NCBI RefSeq assembly: GCF_021018895.1
Contig: NC_079384.1
Location: forward strand, 22,482,640-22,546,639
From: Seriola aureovittata
Taxonomy: Eukaryota; Chordata; Actinopteri; Carangiformes; Carangidae
Direction: 5' to 3'
DNA length: 64,000 nt
The first letter of the stretch is position 1, and every line of letters begins with the position of its first letter. A program made the translations under genes and the position numbers. Of the stretch, positions 44,692-54,986 are shown one piece after another. The notes below the pieces were generated by a model, which had not been told where the DNA came from, did not search any database, and saw nothing but the letters and a program-made list of their open reading frames with translations.

Positions 44692-45627
44692 TCACTCACG
44701 CTCCTCTGCAGGGATGATGTGGTTCTTCACGTAGGTCATCGCTTTTCCTGCGTCGGTGAATTCCTTTCCTTCTCCGTTGTGTGTGATACGGAGACGGGCT
44801 GGAAACAGTATGCCAAACCGGACGTTCTGGCGGTTGTGGAGCAGCTTTCTGACCTCAGTGAACGCGGCTCTAGCTTTGGCGACTCTTGTAGTATAATCCG
44901 GGAAGATAGCAACAGTTTCCCCGTTGTACCGAAGTGGAGCCTGGGTGCGCGCCCGGTTCAGTACCTCAACACAGTCTTGGAAATAGTGAAGTTTGGCTAC
45001 TATCGCTCGTGGTTTCCCGCCGGGTTTTCTTGGCGCCAGACTTCTGTGTGAGCGATCAATGAGCACATCCTTGTCCAGCTGCAGCGCTTCTCGCAGCAGC
45101 TTTGAGACCGATGTCGTGGAGCTCGATCCGGTCGTCTCAGGCACCCCCAGTATTCTGATGTTACACCGCCGCGCTCTTCCCTCCATATCCTCGCATTTGT
45201 CTCGGAGCTCTGCCACCTCCGCCTTTAGGGTGTTTACCGTGGTCTGCAGAGTCACTACCTCGTCTGACCATGCTGACATTCCGGTCTCCATGTCTTGGAT
45301 TGTGGTTTTCATTTGGTCGATCTCCGAGTGAATTACCGCCGTGTTGTTTTTAACTTCTGTCTTTAGTGCCCGTAGCTCATTTTTAAGGAAGTCGAAGTCG
45401 TCGGCAAGTGCGTTTTTCATTTCTGATTTTATCACCGCCGAAATTTCAGTTTTCAGCGAGAGAAGAATCTCCGCTTTCAGGGACTTGGCGTCCATCTCTG
45501 GTTTAGCTGATCGTAGCTGTGGTGGAGATGCTCTTCCCGCAGTGGTAGTAGCAATATGGTTCCCGGCGGTGTTGGGCCTCGTGTTCGCTGCTCCAGTATA
45601 TTGAAATTTACGGAGGTTCTTCGCCAT
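44692..45627 (-). CDS. L1-type ORF1 protein
   Basis: An intact 311-residue frame from ATG 45627. It has a Ser/Thr/Pro/Ala-rich N-terminus (1-45), a long coiled coil with heptads (about 48-150), then the RRM-like domain opening C-N-I-R-I-L-G-V-P-E with R-S-H-R-S-L-A-P and I-V-A-K-L-H-Y, and a C-terminal domain with F-P-D-Y-T and A-F-T-E-V-R-K-L-L ... L-F-P-A-R-L-R-I. This is the trimeric RNA-binding chaperone of L1 elements, forming cytoplasmic ribonucleoprotein with LINE RNA. The usual R-R-x-N motif is R-R-C-N here. Length is normal for the family. No stop or frameshift was seen. Confidence 0.85.
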   Translation of the reverse strand: MAKNLRKFQYTGAANTRPNTAGNHIATTTAGRASPPQLRSAKPEMDAKSLKAEILLSLKTEISAVIKSEMKNALADDFDFLKNELRALKTEVKNNTAVIHSEIDQMKTTIQDMETGMSAWSDEVVTLQTTVNTLKAEVAELRDKCEDMEGRARRCNIRILGVPETTGSSSTTSVSKLLREALQLDKDVLIDRSHRSLAPRKPGGKPRAIVAKLHYFQDCVEVLNRARTQAPLRYNGETVAIFPDYTTRVAKARAAFTEVRKLLHNRQNVRFGILFPARLRITHNGEGKEFTDAGKAMTYVKNHIIPAEERE

Positions 45628-46314
45628 TCATTCAAATGTAGACTTTCTCTTGGCTTCGGAAATCTTTCCAGAGCAGATTAGTCGATGTTCCACTATGCAG
45701 TGCGCTTATTAAATTAAAATAAAAAAGAAGTTCGATGGGAGCTCAAACAGACACGTCTTACTCCATCGCCCGCTCAGCAGCGCCCCACGAGTGATTTTTT
45801 TGTTTGTAATTTTTTCCTTAGCTAAATTTCATAGCCCTTCATTTTCCTAGTTCAAGAGTGAGTTTTTGTTTGTAAATTTTCTACCATAGCTTAGACTCAT
45901 AGCTCTTTGTTTTTTCCTCATTAAAGAGTGATCTTTTTTGTTTAATTCTTACCTTAGCTTAGATTCATAGCCCTTTGTTTATTCCTTGTTAAAGAGTGAT
46001 TTTTTTTTTTTTTTTTTTTTTGTTAACTCATATCCTAGCTTAGATTCATAGTTCTTGGTTTTTTCCTCTTTAAGAGTGATTTTTTGTTTGTAGCCAAATT
46101 ATTTCATATAGGCAGGGTTTTCTTCTTTTTATAGAGTTATTTTTCCCTCCTCTTGGAGTGTTTATTGTTTTCTCTATAGTCAGAGTATAGTGTCTAGTTT
46201 TGTTTATAGCCATTTGTTTATCACTCGGTCCGAGGTCTCCGGTGAATTCAATAAAAGCCTTTTGTTATCTAAAATCTCTGCATCTGAGTCCTGCTTTGAG
46301 TTTCGGCCTGACAA

Positions 46315-47650
46315 ACTGCACTACTTGCAAAGTTCAGCAACACTACCCCTCTCCATTAACATTCTTGAAGGCGTATTTCAGAAACATAGTCCCACAACTA
46401 ATAAGTCTGTGATAACAGAAGTAGCCACTGCTCTCTGTGCATGTTTTTTTGAGCATTGCTCATAGCCATAGGGAAGGGTGGTCCCCTGAGCACATCTTAT
46501 CTCCGCAATCAGTATTACAAAGAAAGCTTTAAGGTTGTAGAACCAATCGAGTACATACTTGATGCCAAGTAAAAAAAAGTTTTCAGTATGTGCCTGTACT
46601 GAAGTCTTTGCAGCAGCTCTTTGATAGGAGAGATGTCGTAGACAAGGTAGTTGAAAACCACAGAGCACAGCAGTAATAGGGTGAATGGTGAGCAACATAC
46701 TTACAAATCTTCTCAGGATGGTTCATACTTCCAGGAGAACAGTTTTGTGTCAGGGAATGAGTTGAGAATTTTGGTAAATTTATACATAGATGATTTTGAG
46801 ATTTGCAATCTTCTGGGTACTTCTCATAGGAAACATAAGCTCTGTGGAATATACTGGACTTTGAATAATTTGCCTCCAGACTCACATTCATCACTCTTCA
46901 ATTTACTTGGCAGGCTTGTGTAAAACTGATGATGTTCACAAGTATGGTTATGAATGGATCCTGCATCCTCTTCTTGAAGATATGAAAACTCTGGAACAAG
47001 AGGGAGTTTTTGTTCCTTTGCTTGGCAGATGTCTTAAGGCACAATTCAGTTTGTTGCAGCAGATAACCTTGGAGCTCACAGTCTTGCTGGTTTTAATGAG
47101 AGCTTTTCTGGTGGGTTTATCTGCCGATTTTGCACAGGAACAAAAACAGACATCCAAACAAAAGAGCTAAAGTCAGGCGCATTCAGTCTCAGGACAAAAC
47201 AATCAATGACTCTCATGTGAAATCGGCTCAAGAGAATGGCACAGGCTGTTTTGGGGTGAAAATACATTGTGTTATCAGTAAAACTCTTGCCCACTTCAGT
47301 GTTCACACAGGTTATCCTCCAGATATCATGCATGATGTTTTTGAGGGCATAGTGCCAGTAGAGCTTGCACGTTGTTTGGCATTGCTGATATCCAAGAAAT
47401 ATTTCAATCTTGAAACCCTCAATAAATCAATCCTGCATTTCCTTTACAAGTGGGCAGACAAGACAAATAGGCCACTGGTGATCCCACACACGTTTTCAAC
47501 AAGGAAAACAATAGGTGGGAACGCCCATGAAAACTGGGCCCTCTTAAGACTACTCCCATTCATAATTGGGCATCTGGTGCCTGAGGATGAAATGGCATGG
47601 CAAATACTGTTGGATTTAGAAGACATTGTAGAGCTTGTGGTTGCTCCAAC
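46315..47650 (+). pseudogene. Copy B: transposase-like region, first part
   Basis: Resumes after the LTR with L-H-Y-L-Q-S-S-A-T-L and V-I-T-E-V-A-T-A-L. It has a stop near 46460, then L-Y-I-D-D-F-E-I-C-N-L-L-G, K-H-K-L-C-G-I-Y-W-T-L and F-V-A-A-D-N-L-G-A-H-S-L-A-G-F-N-E (in a shifted frame). The frame 47130-47912 continues with H-F-S-V-H-T-G-Y-P-P-D-I-M-H-D-V-F-E-G-I-V-P-V-E and I-G-G-N-A-H-E-N-W-A-L-L-R-L-L-P, up to V-E-L-V-V-A-P. Each block matches copy A (15901-16635, 22458-22900). At least three frame changes or stops precede the Rex1 insertion at about 47650. Confidence 0.7.
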
Positions 47651-48288
47651 AAACAACAAACTGGACTGGTCCACCAACACCCACACTCTCTACAAGAAGG
47701 GTCAGAATCGCCTTCACCTTCTGAGGAGACTGAGGTCCTTTGGTGTGTGTGGGGCTCTCCTCAGGACCTTCTATGACTCTGTGGTGGCCTCAGCCATCTA
47801 CTTCGCTGTGGTCTGCTGGAGAGGGTGCAGCACTGACAGGGATAGGCAGAGGCTCAACAAACTGATCCGGAAAGCGAGCTCTGTCCTGGGCTGCCCCCTA
47901 GACTCCATTTAGGGAGTAGGTGACAGGAGGATGTTAGCTAAGCTGACATCCATCATGAACAATAACTCTCACCCTCTGCATGACACTGTAGGGTCACTGT
48001 AGCTTCTTCAGCAGCAGACTTTTACATTCTCGCTGTAAGAAGGAGAGGTTCCGCAGGTCCTTCATTCCAGCAGCTGTCAGACTCCACAACTCCTGCTCTT
48101 CCTGACCATGTGCAAATTTGCACTTTTTCATGTACATATCGTGTGTATTGTGTATATTGTATTTATTAGTGTATATTTGGTATATTTTTGTTGTATATTT
48201 CCATAGATGTTTATTCTATAGTTGTTTATTTTTCTGCTGTGGTAAATGAATTTCCCAGTTGTGGGATAAATAAAGTTAATCTAATCTA
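47651..48288 (+). mobile_element. Rex1-type LINE 3' fragment
   Basis: Reads in frame from the copy B exon as T-L-Y-K-K-G-Q-N-R-L-H-L-L-R-R-L-R-S-F and F-Y-D-S-V-V-A-S-A-I-Y-F-A-V-V-C-W, then L-N-K-L-I-R-K-A-S-S-V-L-G, stopping at 47912. This is the RT C-terminus of the Rex1/Babar LINEs of fish (from memory). The 3' UTR ends GGGATAAATAAAGTTAATCT with a short TCTAA-type tail at about 48288. It is a 5'-truncated copy inserted in a copy B exon, whose reading resumes at T-D-E-S-I-A-Y-L-E-G at about 48292. Confidence 0.8.
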
Positions 48289-49000
48289 AACACCCACAGA
48301 TGAGTCCATTGCCTATCTTGAGGGCAAAATTTCAGAGCACAGACAAAAGTACCAAGAGCTCTTCCCTGATGTGAACCTGCTACCAAAACATCATTATTTA
48401 GAGCACTATCCCCAACTGATCAGGTGGTTTGGTCCTCTCGTGGGACTCTGGACCATGCGATTTGAGGCCAAGGACAGTTTTTTTAAGCAGGTTGTGCGAC
48501 ACACCAATTGCTTTAAAAATGTGCCCCTCTCTAGCTATTAAGCATCAGCTAATGATTTCATACCACTTGAGATCATCCAGTTTTGAAAAAAATGCCCTAG
48601 ATATCACAAATGTTTCAACAGTTCCTGTGGATATTTTGAAACAAGAAATAGCTCAGACTATTGAACAGAACTTTCCTGGTACAACTGAAGTTCACCTTAC
48701 TAAGTGCGTGTCAAGCAAAGGTGTAAATTTCAGAAATGGAATGATAGTTGCTCATGGGTCTACAAGTGGACTGCCTGCCTTTGGAGAGATTTTTCAGATT
48801 TGCGTTGTACATGATAGACTTTGTTTCATGGTGAAAAGGCTTACTGGTTTGGTACATGGAACATTTCAGAGCCTTTGAGCTGAGTGCATGTTCTGCCAGA
48901 GAAACAGTCTTACGAGAGCTTGATGAACTGGCGGATTACTACCCTCTTGCAGACTACTTTATTGGACCTCTCAGAATGGTGACATTAAAAAGACACATAC
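48289..49000 (+). pseudogene. Copy B: transposase-like region, C-terminal part
   Basis: Reads D-E-S-I-A-Y-L-E-G-K, L-L-P-K-H-H-Y-L-E-H-Y-P-Q-L-I-R-W-F-G-P, W-T-M-R-F-E-A-K-D-S-F-F-K, then shifts near 48530 into the frame ending 48878 (I-K-H-Q-L-M-I-S-Y-H, M-I-V-A-H-G-S-T-S-G-L-P) and again near 48866 to E-H-F-R-A-F-E-L and P-L-R-M-V-T-L-K-R-H. It extends about 45 residues beyond copy A. It is cut at R-H-I by the plus-strand L1, whose duplication AAAAAGACACATAC includes these codons. Confidence 0.7.
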
Positions 49001-49180
49001 GAGGAGTCACGTGGGACCGCAGGGAAGATGGCGGCACAGTAAGAGAGCTCCCCACGACCGTCAGTTAATTATGTATATTTTGAGACATACACTTCGTTCT
49101 TAGTTTCAAACTTGAGGCCCTGTGTTAAAGACAAGAATTAATTTCGGTTTCCGACCAAAAATTTGTACTTCCCCGGCGAA

Positions 49181-50050
49181 ATGTCGAACAACAGCAAAGC
49201 TAACTTTTTCAAAGGTGCGGCGACGAGAAGTAAGCTAACCTCAAAGACCAGCCCAACACCTGAACTCACCTCCACGTCTCTGACACCGGCATGTGAAAGC
49301 GACCCTAAACCTGGAGAAGTGTTTGACAATAAAACAATGTTTGAGGAGATACGGAAAATGAGTACCACTCTTCAGGTGGTGGCGACGGATGTTGTCTCAA
49401 TTAAGGAGACAACGAAAGAGCTTAAAGATGCGGTGGAGAACATACAAGTGAGACTGGGAGAGGCGGAACAACGCATATCAGACGTGGAAGACGTAAACGC
49501 ACGAATGGAGGAAAGTATGGAGAAATGTGACAAGAGACTGGAAACACTGTGGATGCGCGTGGAAGACCTGGAAAACCGCAGCAGGAGAAATAATGTAAGA
49601 GTGGTGGGACTGAAAGAGGGCAAGGAGGAGACGGGCAAAGTTATTCAGTATATGGAAGAGATCATCTCTCAGGGGCTCGGGCTATCCGGCAGTGAGTTTG
49701 ACATTGAACGTGCCCACCGCTCTTTGGCACCCAAACCGGGCCCGAATCAACCGCCCAGGACCATTCTGATGCGCTTCCTACGTTCATCGGCCCGAGACAA
49801 GGTGCTGCAGGTGGCTAAGGAGAGACGTGGGATCGACTGGGAGGACTGTAAGCTGTCCTTCTATGAAGATGTGACCAGAGAACTAGCGGAGAAAAGGAAA
49901 GCATTTACTCCAGTGAAGAGACGTCTGCATGAGCTAAATGTGAGACACAGGCTGGTCTACCCCGCCACGCTCATCTTCACATGGAAAGGGCAGAAGAAAA
50001 CTTTTCGAGACAGCAAGGATGCGGAGAAGTTTGTGCGAGATGCTGAATAG
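49181..50050 (+). CDS. L1-type ORF1 protein
   Basis: An intact frame of 289 residues. I choose ATG 49181 because the upstream codons run back to a TTG without a Met. It has a Ser/Thr/Pro-rich N-terminus, a coiled coil (about 55-125 with V-V-S-I-K-E and V-E-D-L-E-N), the junction R-S-R-R-N-N-V-R-V-V-G-L-K-E, RRM-like D-I-E-R-A-H-R-S-L-A-P and I-L-M-R-F-L, and a C-terminal domain L-S-F-Y-E-D-V-T and V-Y-P-A-T-L. It keeps the canonical R-R-N-N that contacts RNA. Function as for other L1 ORF1 proteins: trimeric RNA chaperone in the retrotransposition particle. Confidence 0.85.
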   Translation: MSNNSKANFFKGAATRSKLTSKTSPTPELTSTSLTPACESDPKPGEVFDNKTMFEEIRKMSTTLQVVATDVVSIKETTKELKDAVENIQVRLGEAEQRISDVEDVNARMEESMEKCDKRLETLWMRVEDLENRSRRNNVRVVGLKEGKEETGKVIQYMEEIISQGLGLSGSEFDIERAHRSLAPKPGPNQPPRTILMRFLRSSARDKVLQVAKERRGIDWEDCKLSFYEDVTRELAEKRKAFTPVKRRLHELNVRHRLVYPATLIFTWKGQKKTFRDSKDAEKFVRDAE

Positions 50051-50409
50051 AGGACCGGGGGACTTTACGAAACCAGACGAAGTGTGTGTGAATCTGTGGG
50101 AATAAGGTAACGTTGATGATGGTTCGTGGGAGGCAGGAAGAGCTGTGCTGTCACGAGCTGACAGGATGCGCCTCACGGACACGGTTAATTTAGATCAGGT
50201 TAGTCGGGGGGCGGGGTGGGGGTTAGTTAGAAGCACCGAGTTCTGGGCTGCTTTAACCGGGGTTATGTTTGTGTTTTTCATGTTTTATCTGTGCACCAAG
50301 ACAGTATGTTTGAGAAGGCTTAACATTTTGAACAAACCCTTGAACTATGTAGTTATTATTGAAACCATGATGAGAGAACTGAGGTCAAAGAGTATTTACA
50401 GGTCTAGAA

Positions 50410-53400
50410 ATGATGGCTAACAGGTACATTAATATAATATCGTGGAACATAAATGGATGTGGCAACCCTATTAAAAGGAGGAAGGTTTTGACATATTTAA
50501 AATCTAAAAATACAGATATAGCATGTATTCAGGAGTCTCATATTATGGGAGATGAAGAGGCAGGGAAATTTAAAAGAGGCTGGGTAGGGAAGGTTTTTCA
50601 TAGCTCATACTCCAGTAAACAGGGTGGGGTGATGATACTCATTAATAAAAATTTAAGTTCTGTCATGCTAAAACAACACAATGATAAGGACGGTAGAATT
50701 ATTTGCATTGAAGCCTTGATCAATGGAATCAGGACAGTGCTATGTCATATATACGCCCCAAACAAGGAGGAACCGGATTTCTACACATACAGTGATAGGA
50801 AACATGCAGGGCCAGGTCATACTAGCAGGGGATTTCAACCAGGTAATGGACGGAATAATTGATAAGAGTAAGCCCAGTGGTAAATCTTCACCCAGGGACA
50901 GAGCTGCAATTCATATGCTGACAGAAGACTTGAGTTTGGTGGACATATGGCGATTGGTGAACCCACGTGAGAGGGAATACACCTTTTACTCCCACTGTCA
51001 CAAATCCCATTCAAGGATTGATTTTTTTCCTGATGTCTAACTCATTAATAGACTCAGTAGTGGACTGTGGGATAGGGGCTATTGCCCTCAGTGATCACGC
51101 CACAGTGGAGTTACATGTTGACCTGAACACAGATAGTGTGAAAAGAGGACGTTGGAGGCTTAACACCGCGTGGCTACAGGATGTGTCATTTAGCAATACG
51201 TTATCAGAGGATCTTAAATCTTTTTTTGAAATTAATATTGGCTCTACAGAAACAATTTCCTCGGTTTGGGAAGCATCTAAGGCTTATACAAGAGGGAAAA
51301 TTATTGCTCACGCCTCAAAAATGAAAAAGGAGGAGGATGTGAAGAAAGAAAACACATTAGACAAAGAGATCTGTAAATTGGAGAAAGAATTGGCAAGTCA
51401 CTATTCAGATAATCTATACAAAACAATTTGTAATAAGAAATATCAACTACATGATATATATAATAAAAAAGCTGAGTATGCCTTATTTAGGCTAAAAACT
51501 AATTTCTATGAAGGGGGCGAAAAGAATGGCAGACTATTAGCGAGACAATTAAGACAACAGGATAATTCTAATAACATTCCAATGATTAAGAAGGATAATG
51601 GGGTAGTAACCTCATCAAAAGAAATTAATCAGGTTTTTAAAAAATTTTATGAAAACCTTTACACATCCTCCTGTGTTCATAATCCAGAAGACACAGAGAC
51701 ATTTTTCTCAGGTATTCATCTGCCGAGTGTATCTAATGAGCAAAAAGACATGCTGGGGGCGTTGTGTAGCGTAGTGGTTTAAGCAGGTGTCCCATGTGTA
51801 GAGGCTACAGTCCTCGCCGCAGTCGGCCCCGGTTTGAATCCCGCATCGGACGGCCTTTCACTGCATGTCATTCCCCCTCTCTCTGCCTCCCCGTTTCCTG
51901 TCACTCTCCACTGTGCTGTCCATTAAAGGCATAAAAGCTCAAAAAATATACTTTTAAAAAAAAAAAAAAAAAAAAAAGACATGCTGGATGCTCCAATAAC
52001 AGAGGAAGAGATCAGGGCTACTATTTCATCTATGAAAACCGGCAAGTCACCCGGTTTGGATGGCTTCCCGGTTGAATATTACAAGAAATATTTTGATATC
52101 TTGGCCCCCATATTGCATAAGGTGTACATGGAGATATTTGAGAGGGGCTCACTACCTGGTACGTTTAATGATGCTTTAATCTCTCTCATTCCTAAGAAGG
52201 ACAGGGATGCCTCTGATCCGTCTAATTTCAGACCTGTGAGCCTTCTTGGGGTGGATTGTAAGATTTTGACAAAGACCTTGGCGTCACGTTTAGAGAAAAT
52301 ACTTCCAGACATTATACATGGAGATCAAGTAGGTTTTATTAAAAAAACGGTCCTCAGTTGATAACATGCGAAGGCTCATACATCTGATGCATATGAACTG
52401 CTCTAATCCGGTACCAGTGGCAGCTTTTTCACTTGATGCTGAGAAGGCTTTTGACCGGGTGGAGTGGGGGTTCCTAATGTTGACTCTTTCAAAATTTGGG
52501 CTAGGTCCTGGCTTTTGTAACTAGGTGAAGATACTTTACTCTAGCCCAAGAGCAGCTGTTCTAACAAATGGGCTGATATCTGATTTTTTCTGTCTCTCCA
52601 GGGGGACAAGACAGGGATGTGCTCTCTCCCCATTGCTCTTCACTATGGTTCTTGAACCACTAGCTGTAGCAATCAGAGCTGATGTGAGGGTTAAAGGTGT
52701 GAAGGCAGGAGGTAAAGAGCACAAGCTATTTATGTATGCCGATGATATTTTAGCAGTGTTAGAGGAACCTGGGAACTCCCTACCGGTGTTACTTGAATGT
52801 ATCGAATCATATTCTACATTATCAGGTTATAAAATAAACTGGCATAAGTCGGAATGTATGCCGATATCGCATACATGTCACTCTGGGGTTATCACTTCAT
52901 ATGGCTTCAAGTTTCTATCTTCAGGTATGAAATATCTAGGCATCCAACTAAATTCAAATCTGGACGAAATGATGCTCTCAAATATGGAACCACTCCTCCA
53001 GAAGATAAAACTGAACCTGGATAAATGGGGAAAATTGAGGCTCACATTGTGGGGAAAAACTAATGTAATTAAAATGGTGGTTGCACCGCAATTCAATTAT
53101 GTTTCCATGATGTTGCCACTCAATATAGCACCACAGCTGTTTAAACATTATGATAAAATTATCAAAGACTTTTTATGGGATAAAAAGAGACCAAGGATTA
53201 ATATAAAGAAGATGTGGGCACCGAGGGAAATAGCAGGTATGGGTCTACCTAATGTAAGATTATATAATCTATCATTTGAAATGTCTAGATTGATAAAACA
53301 TTGGAAGGGGATAGATCAGGAGCTGAGCTGGATCAAAATTGAAAGACAACTAACTAGCCCATTTGAACCTCTGGATGTCCTCTCACATGGGGCAACAACT

Positions 53401-54390
53401 TCTGGACATAATTATTTTTCAAACCCAGTGCTGTCTTATTCTAAAGCAGTTTGGAGAGAAATTCATAAGATATATAGTATTTCGCACTTGAGACAACCTT
53501 ACGCCTCTCTATGGTATAACCCAGCCGTGCGTATTGGGAAGAAATCTGTTTATTGGAATCAATGGCTTGTAAGAGGGATACACAAAATAAGTGACCTGTG
53601 TGTGGATGGAGTGTTCATGTCGTTTGCGTATATTATGCAAAAATATAATCTGGAATATAAAGGTAATTATTGGAAATATTTACAAATAAGAGACTGTATC
53701 ACAAAGGGTAAATTTAATCACCACAAGAATACATTGATGGAAGTTTTGGATCTACCAAGTATAACACACAGAGCAGCCATATTCTACAAGACATTTAATG
53801 GTTTACAAGAAGATGTGTGTAAAAATCTGAGGATCATTTGGCAGAAAGACCTAGGGTGTGATCTGAATGAGGAGCATTGGTTAAATATCTTATCAAATAC
53901 AGGGAAACACATAAAAGAGGCAAAGGGGAAATTTATTCAGTATAAGATAGTTCATCGATTTTATTTCACCCCTTCAAAACTACATAGAATGGGCTTATTA
54001 GGAAGTAATTTATGCTGGAAGTGTCAGAGTGAAATAGGGACATTTTTACATGTAATTTGGGGATGTAAACTGGTGTACCCGTTTTGGGAGAAAGTATTGG
54101 AACATGTGAGTAAATGGCTGGGTGTGGCGGTACCTATATCACCAAGACTATGTTTGTTAGGGGACCAAACAGAAATACTAAATATATCTAAATATGAACG
54201 AGGGGTTTTAAAAGTTGGGATGGTCACTGCTGCTCGAACAATTCTCAGAGTATGGAAGAGTACAGTCGCCCCAGATGTTAAAAAATGGATGGAAATGATG
54301 TCAGAAGTTGCATCATATGAACGCATGTTGGCTAGAATTAACAATGAAGAGGAACATTTTAGGAGGGCCTGGGAAAGTATTTTTTTGTAG
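50410..54390 (+). pseudogene. L1-type ORF2 broken by frameshifts and a SINE
   Basis: The endonuclease starts I-I-S-W-N-I-N-G-C-G-N-P-I-K and continues I-Q-E-S-H-I and H-I-Y-A-P-N. A frame change near 50800 gives I-L-A-G-D-F-N-Q, and another in a T-run near 51024 leads on to A-L-S-D-H-A. A SINE interrupts at 51757-51972. The RT follows with G-K-S-P-G-L-D-G-F-P, F-R-P-V-S-L-L-G, a frame change in an A-run near 52340, L-D-A-E-K-A-F-D-R-V-E, a stop at 52522-52524, then a 621-residue frame with G-T-R-Q-G-C-A-L-S-P-L-L-F, catalytic Y-A-D-D, and knuckle C-W-K-C ... H-V-I-W-G-C. It is clearly inactive and older than the minus-strand L1 by number of lesions. Confidence 0.85.
51757..51972 (+). mobile_element. 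tRNA-derived SINE
   Basis: About 216 bp with a tRNA-like head containing an A box TAGCGTAGTGG (51767-51777) and B box GGTTTGAATCC (51831-51841), the internal RNA polymerase III promoter, then a unique body and a long A tail. Flanked by AAAAAGACATGCTGG at 51742-51756 and 51973-51987, a LINE-style target duplication. It sits between the endonuclease and RT parts of the plus-strand L1 ORF2. It is not a functional tRNA gene: no clean acceptor stem or CCA-proximal end. Confidence 0.85.
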
Positions 54391-54734
54391 GTAGGACATA
54401 TGGAAAAATTTGAAGACATGGTGCTGAATGTATATTGTGGGTGTTTCAAAAAAGGAAATGTTGATTTGCAGGAGGCCTTTGTATATATGGTTGTATTCTG
54501 GATATACTGTCTGTTGATGTTGGTGTCAGTGTTTGTTTTCGAGTTTGATTGTATGTTTATGTGTGTATGAATAAATAAAAAACTTTAATGACAAAAAAAA
54601 AAAAGACACATACAATTAAAAGGTGTGGTAACCTTCAGATTAAATGTTGAATGGTTCTTTGGTCCACTTATTGCTCTGTTAAATTCAGGTCTACTCTTGT
54701 TATAACATACAATATTCTCTTTCTTCATTCACAG

Positions 54735-54986
54735 ACTGTCGTGGAATGGCTGCTCCGTGGAAGCTCAGAATCATACTAGGAGAAAACAATTCACAGAGAT
54801 TGATTCTTCCAGATGGGATTCCAGAATTTGTCAATGTACTAGCACAGGAAATAAAGATACAGTGTGGAATAGAGGGGAATTTCAGGCTTCAGTTTATCGA
54901 TACTGAGTTTGGGAATTAATTCACCAACTAGTTGTCAATATCAGATGTCCAGGACAAAGGTACCATTAAGGTCATCATTATGTAAC
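54735..54986 (+). pseudogene. Copy B: PB1-like exon
   Basis: Follows TTCATTCACAG. It reads P-W-K-L-R-I-I-L-G-E-N-N-S-Q-R-L-I-L-P-D-G-I-P, F-V-N-V-L-A-Q-E-I, G-N-F-R-L-Q-F-I-D-T-E-F-G-N, stops (TAA, TAG), then I-S-D-V-Q-D-K-G-T-I-K-V-I. The K-L-R basic strand, the F-R-L-Q-F-x-D acidic loop and the final K-V-I strand give a PB1-type ubiquitin-like fold, a protein-protein interaction module. Two stops between strands disable it unless the annotated end is real. No equivalent exon was found in copies A or C. Confidence 0.55.

Larger units (their letters stand above)
39900..45786 (-). mobile_element. Near-full-length L1-type LINE, minus strand
   Basis: A 5.9-kb minus-strand element bounded by the 15-bp duplication ACGAGTGATTTTTTT at 39885-39899 and 45787-45801. 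The minus-strand 5' end is GGGGCGCTGCTGAGC (45786), followed by a ~160-bp leader, ORF1 (45627-44692), a ~730-bp spacer with a long A-run on the plus strand (44459-44488), ORF2 (43962-40121) and a short 3' UTR. The 3' UTR has long T-tracts on the minus strand (about 40065-40101) and ends in a short A tail. The complete 5' end and long duplication indicate ordinary target-primed insertion, and the target is the T-rich LTR repeat. Confidence 0.9.
39610..46314 (+). mobile_element. Solo LTR (TGTCACAC family) split by an L1
   Basis: The LTR starts TGTCACACCGTGGTGAGG at 39610, is interrupted at 39900-45786 by a LINE, and ends GGCCTGACA at 46314. The duplication AACTG is at 39605-39609 and 46315-46319. 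Without the LINE and its 15-bp duplicate the LTR is about 0.8 kb. It matches 7871-8459 but is longer because a T-rich GAGTGATTTTTTG ... TTCATAGC unit of about 70 bp is repeated four to five times (45787-46110). AATAAAAGCC near 46251 gives plus orientation. Confidence 0.85.
49001..54599 (+). mobile_element. Full-length L1-type LINE, plus strand
   Basis: A 5.6-kb element bounded by AAAAAGACACATAC (48987-49000) and its repeat at about 54600-54613. The 5' end is GAGGAGTCACGTGGGACC, with an E-box CACGTG and GAAGATGGCGGC (a YY1-type core) within the first 35 bp. It has ORF1 (49181-50050), ORF2 (50410-54390, broken), a 3' UTR with AATAAATAAA near 54570 and a short A tail. It belongs to a different L1 lineage from the minus-strand copy: both ORFs diverge clearly at protein level. 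Confidence 0.9.

Noticed and set aside
51757..51845. Possible tRNA gene
   Set aside because: A and B boxes are present, but an A tail, 15-bp flanking duplication and non-tRNA body identify a SINE.
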